From assembly GCF_017654505.1 (NCBI RefSeq), contig NC_054558.1:12567278-12631277 (forward strand): a stretch of DNA of 64,000 bases, in the 5' to 3' direction. Shown here piece by piece: positions 11,561-24,190 of this stretch. The position numbers and the translations under genes were made by a program. The notes beneath the pieces are model-generated. The model worked only from the letters and a program-made list of their open reading frames with translations, was not told the origin of the DNA and did no database searches. How positions within the stretch are numbered: the first letter of the stretch is position 1; every line of letters starts with the position of its first letter. The stretch comes from Polyodon spathula. Lineage: Eukaryota; Chordata; Actinopteri; Acipenseriformes; Polyodontidae.

Positions 11561-12760
11561 TCTCATTCTCTCATTCACACATAGATACCTCTACCATTCT
11601 CCATGGATTGAGTTTATCAAAAAAAAAAAAAAAAAAAAAAAAACAATATGATAGTTATTATCACAGTCAGATTTAGCACCTAGCATGTTAACATCGCTTT
11701 TTTTTTTCTTTTTTTTTATGTGATTAATAAAATGTACCGGTAATTTTATTTTAAATGTATGGTGCTTGCTTGTAGCTTACAGTACCGAGTGCAGCAACAG
11801 TCTAGGGTCCAAACCGTTAGCCGAGTGTAGATGTACTATTTACATCCTCGCTATGTGGCCTTCATTGTACGATTAGATACTGATTTAAAAAAAAAAAAAA
11901 AAAAAAAAAAGCACTACTGACATTTCGTGCAACTAATGTAATAACATAATATTATTATTATTATTATTATTTATTATTATTATTATTATTATTAAATAAG
12001 GACCCAAGATTTCAATTAACATTTGCAATTGAAACAAAACTGAAACTTTGTTGAAGCGTTTTTTTGTTTTTGTTTTTGGGAGGGGTGGAGTTGTTGTACT
12101 GTGTTCTTCAACAACAGGATTGCGCCAGAAACTATTTCTGTTTCTACACTATTTAGATACATATTCATGTTTTTGTATGTACGTATTCCCCTACGACTAA
12201 CAGCCCATGTGAAAGATGCAAAAACAGCCCACGTTATGCAGACAGGAGCAGACTTACAGACAGTAGCTTAACTGTTTGCTCTTCTACCCAGTAATACATC
12301 GAAACCAGCTGAAGTCTTCTTAGATGTGTATCAGTTAAAACACACTGTTTAAAAATAAAAGTCGCTGTTCAGACTCTGAACATACCATGTGTTTTCATAA
12401 TGTCCAACCAACTAGTTTATTGTGTTGTGTTGCTTTATTTTGAGAAATAATAAAACGTTTACTACTATTAACACTTTGAAAGGGATATCATTAATATGCA
12501 ACATCCAAGGTTAAATACAATATACATAGTTCAATTATTTCCTTTTTAAATTATTTTCTTAGGCTTATTGATTTTTTTTTTCTTTTCTCTAGAACACCAA
12601 TGCGTTTAAATAATAAACGCTAAATGCCATTAAGAAGGTATTCCGAAAGTGTTGCAGAAATGTGTTTAGTTGTTTTTAGTGTAGCTAATCTTTCATTATT
12701 CTAACAACAGAATACAGTGCATTTTTTTAACCACAAAACAAGTATTATTAGTCTTATGTC

Positions 12761-12816
<56 letters not shown>

Positions 12817-13198
12817 CCTACCTATATGTTTGAGAAAAATGTTGATGATCAAAAGTTTACTGAAAGCTCTTTCTCCCTCAACAACAGTCACAGGCAGTGT
12901 GCAAAAGATCCTAATGGTGATGCATATTTCCCCAAAAATGTCTGCAATATAATTTTGTAGATTGCATTCAGATCGACAACCTTTCTCTATGTGAAAGCGC
13001 CTTGTTTTTCTCTTTATTTACATCACTTACAAAATATTTTAATATAGTGTTCCTGTTTCTCAGCTCCGATTTGCTTTTCTCTCCCCTTTCTCTATTTTGC
13101 TTTCTGTTATTCAATATACTGTTTGTTTAACTTAGGTGACGGTGGGAGCTCAATTTTAGCCTTTTATTTTAATTCCGGAATAACACAGATTTTTATAG

Positions 13199-13234
<36 letters not shown>

Positions 13235-13532
13235 TCTGAGAATTAGTATTTATTTTTATTCTGGAAAGCTAGCCTCCCTGGTGATGACGGTATGTGTGAG
13301 GTGTCATGTGCTCGCGAGCAAACCATTTCTCAGCCAAGGAAAGGGGGGAAAAACATTTAAAGCTTATTGTGTGATTTGAATGCAAACATTATCTGAAAAT
13401 ATTTCCAGGACATAAGGAAATGTGTTTTGGCAATAAAATTAAAACAATAAACAAAATTCAGGCCCGGGCCCCCTAGAGCTCGGGCCCGGGCCCGGGACAG
13501 CTGATATACGCCCCTACCTTTTTTTTTTTTTT
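11561..13532. other. AT-rich spacer with microsatellites
   Basis: It contains a poly-A tract at ~11621, (ATT)n at 11950-11995, (AAT)n at 12763-12815 and poly-T at 13201-13232. A GC-rich palindromic stretch follows at 13462-13500 (gggcccgggcc words). No gene was recognised. Confidence 0.4.
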
Positions 13533-13711
13533 TTTTTTTTTAAGGTATTTGTGACCAACAGATGCATATCTGTGTTCCCAGTGATGTGAAATCCATAGAT
13601 TAGGGCCTAATGAATTTATTTCAATTGACTGATTTCCTTATATGAACTGTAACTCAGTAAAATCTTTGAAATTGTTGCATGTTGCGTTTATATTTTTGTT
13701 CAGTGTACATT
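13533..13711. mobile_element. Tc1-like element, terminal fragment
   Basis: The sequence from taaggtatttgtgaccaaca to tatatttttgttcagtgta matches my recollection of the end of a Tc1 family common in fish, with conserved ccatagattagggcctaatg and ttgcatgttgcgtttatatt blocks. The rest of the element is missing. Confidence 0.65.
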
Positions 13712-14190
13712 TTAATATATAATGCGTGCACATTTGTTATTTCATTTTTGTTATTTTTCACCTCCCATAGTGTTCCCATAGTGTTCAACATTTAACAGAG
13801 GGTATAACGAAGTTTCAGAATCCAATATCATCCCTTACAAAAAAGTAACATACTGCATACTTGTGTATACTTGTGCCAAAATTGTCTGGTTTTAGCATAC
13901 TAGTGGTACTATTATGCTATCCTATTTTGTCACAAGTATACTTGCAGTATACAACTTTGTATATTACTTTTGTAAATAATGCAACATAGTTCTCAAATAT
14001 TGGACATTTCTTAGATTGTATCTTATTTCTCTTTTGCATACTTGCATTGTCTGTTGCCAGATATGCACCTCCAGATTCTGACAAATACTTTTCGAAAACC
14101 AGGAGCAACTTCTGCTCTGGCAAAAAGCTATAATGCTCTGCGGCTGCGTGCCTATGTGGCTAACTATCGAAAAACTAGTAGAAACCAAAT
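13712..14190. other. spacer, nothing recognised
   Basis: AT-rich, with recurring tatacttg/agtatac words but no clear period. Confidence 0.35.
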
Positions 14191-15310
14191 TTGCGAGCCC
14201 TGAGCTCTGAGAAGGGCATCCTCGGAATGAATGTGCTCAACCACTGTTGGGGTGCCCTGTTTGGAGGGGATGTTCCCAGGTTGAGGAGTTGCAAGTCGGC
14301 TGTATCAACTCAAGCACAGGGTGAGTGGAGGAAAGCGTTTGAGGTATGTCGGAGTGTGAGAAAGGAGGAAGCCCTCGATGGGAAGATGGGGACCGCCCAC
14401 CTGACCAGACAACAAGCAGTCCAGATTCTGCCCCAGAGTGAGATGATGGTGTGGACTCAGGTTTTGGAGCACTCAGCCAGCTCAAAGTATTGCGCTCTAA
14501 TTGAAGCAGGAGAAATGGATACCGAATGGCAGGTGGCACGTACCCTGGTGTGGGTAGAGCAAGGAAGAGTACCTAATGCCATCGAGATTCCACAACAATG
14601 CACCCTAGAGACTGTATTTAAAATCGACTCGGTTGATGTGCATAATAACCGTGATCTTGTCTTACAGCATCAGCAACCCTATGTGATAGAGTTCGATGTC
14701 CGCCACATCGAGCCCCCTATGATGGAGGAGGAGCCAAAAGCTTGGGTGGATGACCTTTTGTGGCGTTGGAGGGGTGTTCACAGCTCACGATGAGGACTTC
14801 GGACAGATGAATGCTGTCCAGCACAATATCCTTATGGGAGGAGCCTCCCCGTCCCGTGAACGCTACCGACTGATCCCCCCTAGCTTCTACCAGGATCTGA
14901 GGACCCTGCTCCAAAATATGATTGACCAGGAAGTGGTAAGAGCAAGTAGAAGTCCTTGGGCAGCTCCTTTAGTACTAGTGAAAAAGAAGGATGGAACCTG
15001 GAACCTGAACCTGGAGATTCTGCATCGACTGCCCTTATGCATAAGGATGCCTACCCCCTGCCTTTTTTCGATCCTCATCTTCTCCACCTCGAACAGGTAT
15101 TTTGGAAGTTGTGGGAACATGGGTTGAAGCTTCAGGCCAAGAACTGCAAGCTATTCCAGAGTGAGGTTGGCTATTTGGGGCACTGGGTGAGTCAAGTGGG
15201 AGAATCTGCTGACCCAGAGAAGTTATCGGTAGTGCACGATTCGCCCCCACCCTCAACGGTACATCAAGTACACTCTTTTTTTAGGATTTGTGAGCTACAA
15301 CAGGCTTTCA
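14191..15310 (+). pseudogene. Ty3/gypsy gag-pol remnant
   Basis: The plus strand, in two frames, reads gypsy polyprotein fragments. Near 14810 comes HNILMGGASPSRERYRLIPP, then DLRTLLQNMIDQEVVRASRSP and PLVLVKKKDGTWN. These are the canonical entry into the reverse transcriptase domain. The catalytic RT core with its YxDD is deleted. Coding resumes around 15120 with KLQAKNCKLFQSEVGYLGHWV, the end of the RT, and stops soon after. At least one frameshift and one internal deletion make it non-functional. No LTR in the same orientation flanks it. Confidence 0.8.
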
Positions 15311-15536
15311 ACAGATCCGTGCCAACTGCCTCACAAGCTGTCAATCAAACATGGCTTGCACGTGATTTGTTGTGTGAGAGAAAGATATTGCATCACAATT
15401 ACTACTTTGATTTGGTTGGCTAATGTCTGTGGCATTTAAAAAAAATAGCCCTGGGGGGGGGGGCAGCCCTGATTGAGCCGGACTGAATAGACTCCGATGA
15501 AGTCCTTGAAAGGAAAATTTAGAAATATATGTATGT

Positions 15537-16181
15537 TGTGACGGATTGCCCGCTGGTCACACGTTTTTCTTCTCCAAATAAACACTTTAGACACAGGATG
15601 CCAGGATACGCCGTAGCGTGCGTTTATTATTTACAACAAAAGAAAATAAACCAAACAAAACCTAACCCAATCTCGGGCCCTATCTAAACAGATGTTGTTC
15701 CTAACTAATAACAAGGCAGGCTAAGCCTGTTACCTTGTCAACAAAACCAAATCCAAATACCTTTTCCAATTGTTCAATGTCCAGTTTCATAGTAATAATA
15801 AACCGCTCTCTTGCTCTCCAACTCTCCCAACCAACTCGTGCTGTCACCCACACTGAAACACACACACTCACACCCTTTTAGTCATAATTAATTCGTTAAT
15901 TGAATTAACCTGGAGTTGGTCCTGACTCCAGTAACCACTACTGGGTCCTAATGCCCCCCAGGTATGGTCTCTACTAAACAAGACATGTTTATTTTAAACC
16001 AGACTTAATTACTTTTTAGTCTCCCTTATTTAACACACTGTTATCATTTAGCAGTTTATCAATTAACCCATCTTTATTTTTAATCTCAAACACATTATAT
16101 TACTTAGTTTCTTTGTTTACCATCCAGGTAGTTTATGTTCTCCTATCACATTTTGTTCCTTTCCTTAACCTATCCTTCACA
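15537..16181 (-). mobile_element. solo LTR (Ty3/gypsy-type), minus strand
   Basis: The boundaries are TGTGACGG...TTCACA on plus; read on minus the LTR begins TGTGAAGG and ends CCGTCACA. A minus-strand polyadenylation signal AATAAA lies at 15623-15628, close to the U5-like end. The TG/CA termini and ~645-bp length fit a solo LTR. No matching partner or clear target duplication is seen; the right flank is an AT microsatellite. Confidence 0.7.
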
Positions 16182-16974
16182 ATATATATATATATACTTA
16201 GAGTAGAGAACAAATGATAGCAAAAAAGGCATATGAGCTGCGACAGAACAGAGATACATTTGTGACTGGGGGTCCCCCTGGCACGCGAGCATTTCATTCG
16301 AGAGACTAGGGGAAGTGAGATCATTATCCCCCCAAAAAGTTAGACCCCTGGCCCCCACTAGAAAATCTGCACCTGTGAGGGGAAAGAAGACAAATAGATA
16401 GAGGACAAGCAAAGAAGCACTAAAGCAAGAGAGACATGTGGAACTGGGACTGTTTTACAGTAGAGAGGTGATTTACAGAAAGGTCAAAGAGATCTGATTA
16501 CAGTGCTGACAGTGTCTAGTTACAGCGCAGGTAGAGTCTGCTGACAAAGAACGGTCATGTGATAGGGATGTTTTCTAGATTTATCTCTTGTACATACATA
16601 ATCCATAGCCATTTTACCCTAACAAGTCTTTTTTATAGGTCACTTACAATTAAAAGCATTATTTAAATGCTTTTTTTTATAATTGGCAGGCAATCTATAT
16701 GTTTTTGTAATAATCTCTTCTGCCTAGAAAATGGAAGTATAACCAAAGATACAAACTGATGTCCTCTGTTCTCGAATTACACTGAAAAACAGAAACAATG
16801 GAGAACTGAAAGTCAAGACACAGTAACTCTAAATAAAATATTCTTCTAAAGAATATAGAACAAAAGTCAGACTCAAAATAAAATATTTTTCCAAGAAATG
16901 CAGAAGTGAAATTTAAAAAAAAAGATAGCAATTCCTAAAAGTTAATCTCTTCACTTGATTCTTGCAAAATAAAT

Positions 16975-17007
<33 letters not shown>

Positions 17008-18101
17008 AATTTATTATTTTCGAATTGGCAGTTGTTTTCTCCAGAATTTGGATTAGCCATTTTTTTTAAAACCCTATCTCACCACTTCTGCACCCCGCAC
17101 ATTGACTCAGCTAGGAGCGGCGAAGACAGACAGGCAGACAAACACACTCAAGCTTTAATCCTCCGAAACGTGCTTCAAGATGTTAAGCTGCTCGCTTTCT
17201 TTCACTCTGCAAACCCACAGAAGCCAACCAGACCTGTAAATACTGTAATGTTACACAGTAAATAATACACTTCATGCTAAACTTAAGTCATGTGCATTGC
17301 ATTTGAAAAGTATACTACAATAATAAAATAATCGTTGGTCTGTTGGTCTAACTCCAAGTTGAATAGATATTAGAAAACGATTCAGTGGCGCCAGCCAATC
17401 ACCTTCCAGTTTTCAGCAGCGAGTAGAAGCCCGCTGGAACGTCTCGGCACCAGCTGTAAATAAAATTTAAAGCAATCCGTGTGTATACCAGCTTTTATCA
17501 TTTTAATTACATTCCTGCTTACAGCTAAACTTACACGATGATAAACTATTGAAATCAAAGTCTATCTATGTAAACTGATTTATTAAAGCTATCAGCACTT
17601 CCTACTGACACCAACAATAACTCCCCACAGCTGGGCCCTTTTAATCTTGTTTACAGCACATCAAGGCAGAAAAAAGTGAAAGATATTAGCTCCTGATTTT
17701 TGTTAAACTGTACCCTTTCTACCTTGAAGTTTCAACTCATGTACCCCTTTACAATTTTAGCTCAACTGAACAGTACTTCAGTTGCAAAAAAATGGAGAAT
17801 AATCTGATGACCCCCCCCCCCCCCCCCCCCAAGATAAAACTATAGTAACTACTAATAATGATAAATGTGTTTATTAAGCTTTGCACTCTGTTTTCTTCCA
17901 TTGTTTTGCAAGTAATGTATCCAATTCATCAAATACCAAAAACAAATTCAACCGGACGTTATTGCTGTTACTAAAATACAGCCACGCCTAATAAATAAAA
18001 CACAAACCATCAAAGTATGAGTATTATGATTAATAATTATATTTACTGTTATTATTTATACTGTACTTCTAAAGAATGCAGAAAGATTGGTTTCCCTGAT
18101 T
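16182..18101. other. spacer, nothing coding recognised
   Basis: It contains (AT)n at 16182-16195, poly-T at 16977-17003 and poly-C at 17812-17830. The part from 17090 to 17460 is richer in GC and looks single-copy. No domain was found in any open frame. Confidence 0.35.
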
Positions 18102-18300
18102 AGGAGGCTTGGTGGTCCAGTGGTTAGGGTTACGAGCACACCTATTTTTTATATCTTTGACGACCTTTTGACAGCCTTTTTTTAATTTTAATAGCCTTTT
18201 GTAAGTGTCTGCCTTTTTAAAAAATGACGGCCTTTTGACAGACTTCTGACTGCCTTTTTTAACTTTGACATCCTTTTTGTAAAACTGACGGCCTTTTGAT
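18102..18300 (+). repeat. SINE head fragment and gacggccttttga repeat
   Basis: The start ggcttggtggtccagtggtta matches the A-box part of a tRNA-SINE and then breaks off. What follows is a degenerate tandem of the word (t)gacggccttttgac in several diverged copies. Confidence 0.5.
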
Positions 18301-18310
18301 ACTCGGCATA

Positions 18311-19933
18311 CAGTGGCTTGCGAAAGTATTGACCCCTTGGCATTTTTCCTATTTCGTTGCCTTACAACCTGGAATTAAAATGGCTTTTGATTTGGATTTC
18401 ATGTAATGAACATACACAAAATAGTCCAAATTGGTGAAGTGAAATGAAAAACATAACTTGTTTCAAAAAATTCTAAAAAATAAATAACGGAAAAGTGGTG
18501 CGTGCATATGTATTCACCCCCTTTGCTATTAAGCCTCTAAATAAGATCTGGTGCAACCAATTACCTTCAGAAGTCACATAATTAGTTAAATAAAGTCCAC
18601 CTGTGTGCAATCTAAGTGTCACATGATCTGTCACATGATCTCAATATATATACACCTGTTCTGAAAGGCCCCAGAGTCTGCAACACCACTAAGCAAGAGG
18701 CACCACCAAGCAAGCAGCACCATGAAGACCAAGGAGCTCTCCAAACAGGTCAGGGACAAAGTTGTGGAGAAGTACAGATCAGGGTTGAGTTATAAAAAAA
18801 TATCCGAAACTTTGAACATCCCACGGAACACCATTAAAGCCATTATTAAAAAATGGAAAGAATATGGCACCACAACAAACCTGGCAAGAGAGGGCCGCCC
18901 ACCAAAACTCACAGACCAGGCAAGGCATTAATCAAAGAGGCAACAAAGAGACCAAAGATAACCCTGAAGATTGGAATGTCTGTCCATAGGACTACTTTAA
19001 GCCGTACACTCCACAGAGCTGGGCTTTGCGGAAGAGTGGCCAGAAAAAAGCCATTGCTTAAAGAAAAAAAATAAGCAAACACGTTTGGTGTTCACCAAAT
19101 GGCATGTAGGAGACTCCCCAAACATATGGAAGAAGGTACTCTGGTCAGATGAGACTAAAATTGAGCTTTTTGGCCATCAAGGAAAACGCTATGTCTGGCG
19201 CAAACCCAACACCTCTCATCACCCCGAAAACACCATCCTCACAGTGAAGCATGGTGCTGGCAGCATCATGCTGTGGGGATGTTTTTCATCGGCAGGGACT
19301 GGGAAACTGGTCAGAATTGAAGGAATGATGGATGGTGCTAAATACAAGGAAATTCTTGAGGGAAACCTGTTTCAGTCTTTCAGAGATTTGAGACTGGGAC
19401 GGAGGTTCACCTTCCAGCAGGACAATGACCCTAAGCATACTGCTAAAGCAACACTTGAGTGGTTTAAGAGGAAACATTTAAATGTCTTGGAATCGCTTAG
19501 TCAAAGCCCAGACCTCAATCCAACTGAGAATCTGTGGTATGACTTAAAGATTGCTGTACACCAACGGAACCCATTCAACTTGAAGGAGCTGGAGCAGTTT
19601 TGCCTTGAAGAATGGGCAAAAATCCCAGTGGCTAGATGTGCCAAGCTTATAGATACATACCCCAAGAGACTTGCAGCTGTAATTGCTGCAAAAGGTGGCT
19701 CTACAAAGTATTGACTTTGGGGGGGTGAATACTTATGCACGCTCAAGTTTTCAGTTTTTTTGTCTTATTTCTTGTTTGTTTCACAATAAAAAAATATTTT
19801 GCATCTTCAAAGTGGTAGGCATGTTGTGTAAATCAAATGATACAAACCCCCAAAAAATCCATTTTAATTCCAGGTTGTAAGGCAACAAAATAGTAAAAAT
19901 GCCAAGGGGGGTCAATACTTTCGCAAGCCACTG
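18311..19933 (+). mobile_element. Tc1-family transposon, nearly complete (1.62 kb)
   Basis: Both ends carry cagtggcttgcgaaagtatt and its reverse complement and are flanked by TA dinucleotides (18309-18310 and 19934-19935), the Tc1 target duplication. An outer block of ~70 bp and an inner block around tgtattcacccc are each inverted at the other end, as in IR/DR-type Tc1 elements. The element carries a broken transposase. Confidence 0.95.
18722..19714 (+). pseudogene. Tc1 transposase, frameshifted
   Basis: The frame from 18722 encodes the N-terminal paired-type helix-turn-helix domain (KELSKQVRDKVVEKYRSG, then GRPPKLTD). Around 18930 the reading shifts by one base to a frame holding HRTTLSRTLHRAGLCGRVARKKPLL. 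After a stop near 19072 it returns to the first frame from 19085 for the DDE catalytic part: [13 protein letters not shown] with the first Asp, [14 protein letters not shown] with the second, and SPDLNPTENLW with the Glu. The catalytic triad (D, D, 34 residues, E) is preserved, so only two indels in the N-terminal half break the gene. Confidence 0.92.
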
Positions 19934-19944
19934 TATAGTGATTT

Positions 19945-20600
19945 GTGTCTGTCTGAGACAAGCTGTGAAATGGGGACCTACCAGCTAGACACTTGTGCTT
20001 CTGGATTTATTATCTGCATATCCTATATGTACTCTGTACCACTAGCCTACTAGCACATTCACTGCTTGTTTGCCACCCAGATGAACATGCCCATTTGTGC
20101 ATATAATGCACAATGCTGTTTCTCAATCTCTTTTTTTCTTATAAATGAGTCTTTGCAGGAATCATTCCAGAAATACTGGGACCAGTTAGAGATACTGTCT
20201 GATACCATTTCCATTTAAATGGAGTTATTAACCCTTTCTGTTGCTGAAAAACACTTTAAAAACCTGCTATTTACAAGTATAGTGCAAGAGTGCATTTTCG
20301 TCTGTCTAAGACAACCTGCTCCATGGGAAGCAAAAGAGCCAGACACTCGTGCTTCTTGATTCATTATCTGAATGTACTACATGTGCTCTGTGGAAATGTG
20401 CACACTCCTAGCTCGTTTACACACCCAGTTGTACTGTCTCTTAACGGTGTAGCGCAATGCTGCATTTCAATGCGTCTAAGAGATGGTACTGCACGGGGAG
20501 CAAAAGAGCTAGAGACTTGTTCTTCTAGATTAATTATTTGCATGTAATGTCATTATTTGCAGGTACTCTGTACCAATTCGCAAGTTGCTAAGTGACTGTG
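19945..20600. repeat. degenerate ~170-330 bp tandem repeat
   Basis: A phrase of the type gtctgtctgagacaagctg...gacacttgtgcttctggat recurs in three diverged versions, starting near 19945, 20295 and 20465. Each is followed by a tactctgta-type motif. Confidence 0.6.
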
Positions 20601-20765
20601 TTCCTCAAATTTGCACTATAAAGTGATATTTTAAAGAATAGGGTACATATTGCTTTTTGCCGCCTCCGCTCGCACACACAAAACTTTTGATGCAAAACTA
20701 ACGATACATTTAAGCTGATACTGTGATCACAAAATACTTCTGTGCAGAGATCAAATGATTCTTGG

Positions 20766-21503
20766 TGTTAGATCTCCCTCCGGACCTGTGAGGGCACTAT
20801 GTAAAAGGAACAGAGTGCCCTTAATCAAATGGCATGACAATTTATTCCTTAGGGTAGGTGGAAGTCGGTCATTTAGGAAGCACCCAAGCTCAATGACTTG
20901 GATAGGAGACGGCGTGGCATCTGACGATTGGAGGAGCAGATGCGCTCGTTAACCTAGGGGTCATGAGCGAGGGTATAAATAGGGGATGTAGTGTACGTGA
21001 TCTGTTCCTTGGTAAATGGTTAATGTTTTAAACCTACAAGGAGTCTGTGTTGCCGTATTGTGAACCGTGAGTTTTGTCTTGTGTTTGTTAGTGTTTGTTA
21101 ACTGTTTTTTGTTATTTAATAGACTACCAGTAGCATGATCCGGAGCTGTAGCGAAAGCCAGCATATACCCAGACATCACTTACACCCTTGCATTTCACAG
21201 AGAACTGTAATACACCACTAGCACTTATTCACTGTCACTAATAACTGTGTTTGTGTTTTGTGTTTACTGTTGGTGTGTTAAACTGGACTTTTGGTTGCGG
21301 GTCAAACCCAGAGGATTTTTACAAACGAAATGATACACGCCGCTGTACTCACTTCCATCATTTATTATTTACAGGTGTTTGCCATAAGGCTCCGGACATT
21401 AACGTAATTTCAATAAACACTCTTATACCTGTTAATTATTGTCTGTGTGATTCTTACTTGCACTGCAATGCACTCACCTGCTTCCACTCACCACTTTACC
21501 ACA
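20766..21503 (+). mobile_element. solo LTR (Ty3/gypsy-type), plus strand
   Basis: It begins TGTTAGATCTCCCTCCGG and ends TTTACCACA. A TATA box (TATAAAT, 20974-20980) is followed by R/U5-like sequence with AATAAA at 21412-21417. The last 340 bp are homologous to 49905-50224. The five bases on each side do not match, so a clean target duplication is absent. Confidence 0.75.
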
Positions 21504-21594
21504 ACTTCAAATGGACTTAATTGGTGCTTCTGTTGCATAAATACACCTCAAAATGTGCACGTTTCAGGTAAGTTTCAATCTCTGTTTCATTTTA

Positions 21595-21845
21595 ATGACA
21601 GTTCGGAGACTGCCCTGGTTAGAGTAACAACTGATTTACTGATGTGTGCAGATTCAAATTCTATTTCCACTCTTTTGATACAGTGGATCATTCCATTTTA
21701 ATTGACTGTCTAAAGGGATGGGTGGGTCTTGCAGGTAATGTACTAAACTGGTTTAGATCCTACCTCTCTAATAGACATTTTTTTTTTATTTCACTGGGGG
21801 AGTCAATGTCGTCTTTAGCAAATATCAACTGTGGTGTCTGTGTTG
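21595..21845 (+). pseudogene. L2-like LINE reverse transcriptase fragment
   Basis: In shifting frames the plus strand reads ETALVRVTTDLLMCADS, DTVDHSILIDCL and NVLNWFRSYLSNRHFF, ending in NINCGV where VPQGS would follow. These are the RT palm motifs of L2/CR1-type LINEs. Both a deletion around the aspartate-containing LSAAFDTVDH motif and frameshifts are visible. Confidence 0.75.
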
Positions 21846-21879
21846 AAAATGGGTGCCTTACCCCAATGGTGTTTTATAA

Positions 21880-22200
21880 TGGGATTTGCCATAGGGAGGG
21901 GGGTGGTCTCTTTTCCTACTCATATCTCCATGTCCCCTGGGCCAACGAACTTAGGAGGGCACTCTTTGTGTGCACAAGAGTCTTAGTTAATGTGTTGTGT
22001 TGTGGCCCTGTGTTCATACAATACCCCACTGGCAGATGGTGAATGTTACCCCAAAACACTCATGTTCATAAAACATGACGTTTTGTGAAAGGGATTTGCC
22101 ATAGGGAATCATGGTCAGGGGGAGCTGCTGTCATGTGCCATATCTCCACGACCCCTGGGCAAGGAACTCGGGAGCAGTCTTTTCATGTGCACACTACTCT
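21880..22200. repeat. ~210-bp tandem duplication
   Basis: The phrase gggatttgccataggga...catatctcca...cccctgggc...tgtgcaca is present from 21880 and again from 22091. A further fragment (gtgttgtgttgtggcc) near 21993 recurs at 24717, so the sequence is a dispersed repeat of unknown class. Confidence 0.65.
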
Positions 22201-22974
22201 AAGCTTATGAAAATCACCGGCCGCGGATTCATACGCCAGATGGCGGGCGTTGCTTAGCCAAACTTTGTCAAAATAAACGGCCTTCATCTACTCCCAATAA
22301 GAACTCAAAACACTGCAATATATTGATGAACATTACATAAGCTAATGAGATGTCATTTTTTTGGAATACCATGTTCCTTCTCAAAAACGTGTTTTAATAC
22401 TAGCCTTTAATAAAGGAAAGTGGCTGCTTTTCATGTTTCTATTTCAGAGTAATGTAGTTTCTTCATTGTAATAATTAATAGTTGTTTTGTTTTTACATTT
22501 ACATTTTATTTCTGTGTCTTCACAAAAAAAAAAAAAAAAAGTTTTCTGGGGAGAGTAAAAAAATACATTAACTTTGATTCATGTACTAAGGGTTACTTTT
22601 AAATGAATTCATGATCCAGTTTATGGTAAACTGTGCATGCATGACTTAGACTCAGTTGTCAGCTGAGCAAAATATCCCCAAATCTGGGCTGAATTAGAAA
22701 TTGTGAAGTTATCAGAGTGGCCCACAATTTTGGACACTATCTGAAAAACAAGTGGCCCAGAATTTAGTACGTAAATGAAAACAGGGGCAGTTTATATTTA
22801 AAATTGTGATTGATAACATTAGAGATAAACTAATGTATCCTGTAACAAAACTGACAGAGTCGACCACACCTACCTCTTTCATACACTGGAAGCCTTCGGG
22901 TTCGGTCCTGGTTTTATTTCTTATATTCGGCTTTTATATTCCAACATTTTTATATATTAAAGATAACAATATAG

Positions 22975-23005
<31 letters not shown>

Positions 23006-23225
23006 CTGCTATATGGATGGACAGTGCCCTCCTCGCCCTCCACACCCTCCTCTGCAACAGTAAGGTGACTGCCTACGCAAACAATTATAGATATATGCTA
23101 TTTGAAAGAAAAAAAATGTACACCACCACAGAAAGCCAATTCTTAAATTTGTGCATAAAATCATAATTCATATGAAGTAATAACCCATAGTTTGTTATAT
23201 TAGTACAGCAAAATACCATGTTATA
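22201..23225. other. AT-rich spacer
   Basis: It contains poly-A at 22525-22541 and (AT)n at 22975-23001. No gene was recognised. Confidence 0.35.
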
Positions 23226-23231
23226 TTTTAA

Positions 23232-23711
23232 TTGAAAGGGTATGTGGAAAGCAAGGAGATCCAGAGCTCTGCTGGAGTTCTTTTGGAGCGGGAGACACAG
23301 TTTGAGGCCGGCAGTCTCTACCTCCTAGTGATGAGGGGGGGGCAGGGGCTAATCAGCATTGCTTCAGCCTTCAGACTGCAGGCGGTTCAGAGACTCCTGT
23401 ACACTGAGGAGGAGGCTCATTGGAAGAGGCTGGCCTGTTTCCTTCTTAATAGATTTGGGGGGCTGGGGTTAGGAAAACACCTGTTTTTAATTGAGAACAC
23501 CAGTTTTAGTAAAGCAGGACTTCCTCCTTTTTATCAAAGTATTTTAAAAGCCTCAGCTGGTGAAGGTGGAAAGGGATGTGGAGTCCTTGACTGTTTGAGG
23601 AGCCCCTATTTTTTAATCCACTCTTTCCAGTTAAGTTCTCCAGTCGATGACGCTCTGTGCCAGTTTTTTAAAAGCAGGTGTAACCAGGATGGTCCACCTG
23701 TTAAACCTTGA
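23232..23711 (+). pseudogene. LINE RT downstream-region fragment
   Basis: The 159-codon frame reads GGQGLISIASAFRLQAVQRL, then WKRLACFLLNRFGGLGLGKH and GLPPFYQSILKA. This is the connection region after the reverse transcriptase in several fish non-LTR retrotransposons (GGLGLIDxxSRxAAFRLQ). A short in-frame deletion is visible between IAS and AFR. Neither the RT nor an endonuclease is present. The exact clade is uncertain. Confidence 0.6.
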
Positions 23712-23837
23712 GCTCTCCTGCTGGCTAACTGCCTCCCAGCTAACTGCACAGCTAGGCTGGCACTCAGAGAGGCTTGCAAAGACTGATGGGTGAGTTGAGG
23801 GGCAGCCTCTCCCCGCGGCTCAAGGCAGTCCTGAGGG

Positions 23838-24190
23838 AGGAGTTGTCCAGAGGCACAGAGCAGAGACAGCTTTCCTTATTTCCAGGGATGATCGTGTCAC
23901 CAGCAGTAGGTGAGGAAGGTGACGGCGGTGGAAAGAATGGAGGGACTTGTGTCACAAATTGTGTGTTAAAACCACAGTATAGTAGGCTAAGGGGAGTTGT
24001 CCAGAGGCGAGCAGCGACAGCTTTCCTTATTTCCAGGGATGATCGTGTCACCAGCAGTAGGTGAGGAAGGTGACGGCGGTGGAAAGAATGGAGGGACTGG
24101 AGGAAATTATCTTTCACAAAATGAATGGAAAACAGATATACAAATAGTGTGTTAAAGCCACAGAGTATAGTAAGCTAAGGGGTCAAGTAG
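23838..24190. repeat. direct duplication (~107-bp core)
   Basis: The segment gagttgtccagagg...ggtggaaagaatggagggac is present at about 23838-23946 and 23993-24099. It is followed in both copies by a related gtgtgttaaa.ccacag block (23959 and 24147), so the full unit is roughly 155-190 bp. Confidence 0.8.

Noticed and set aside
11341..13519. One hAT element bounded by GC-rich ends
   Set aside because: The ends gagtcctgcgtgggtcc and gggacagctgatatac do not pair well and no target duplication was found.
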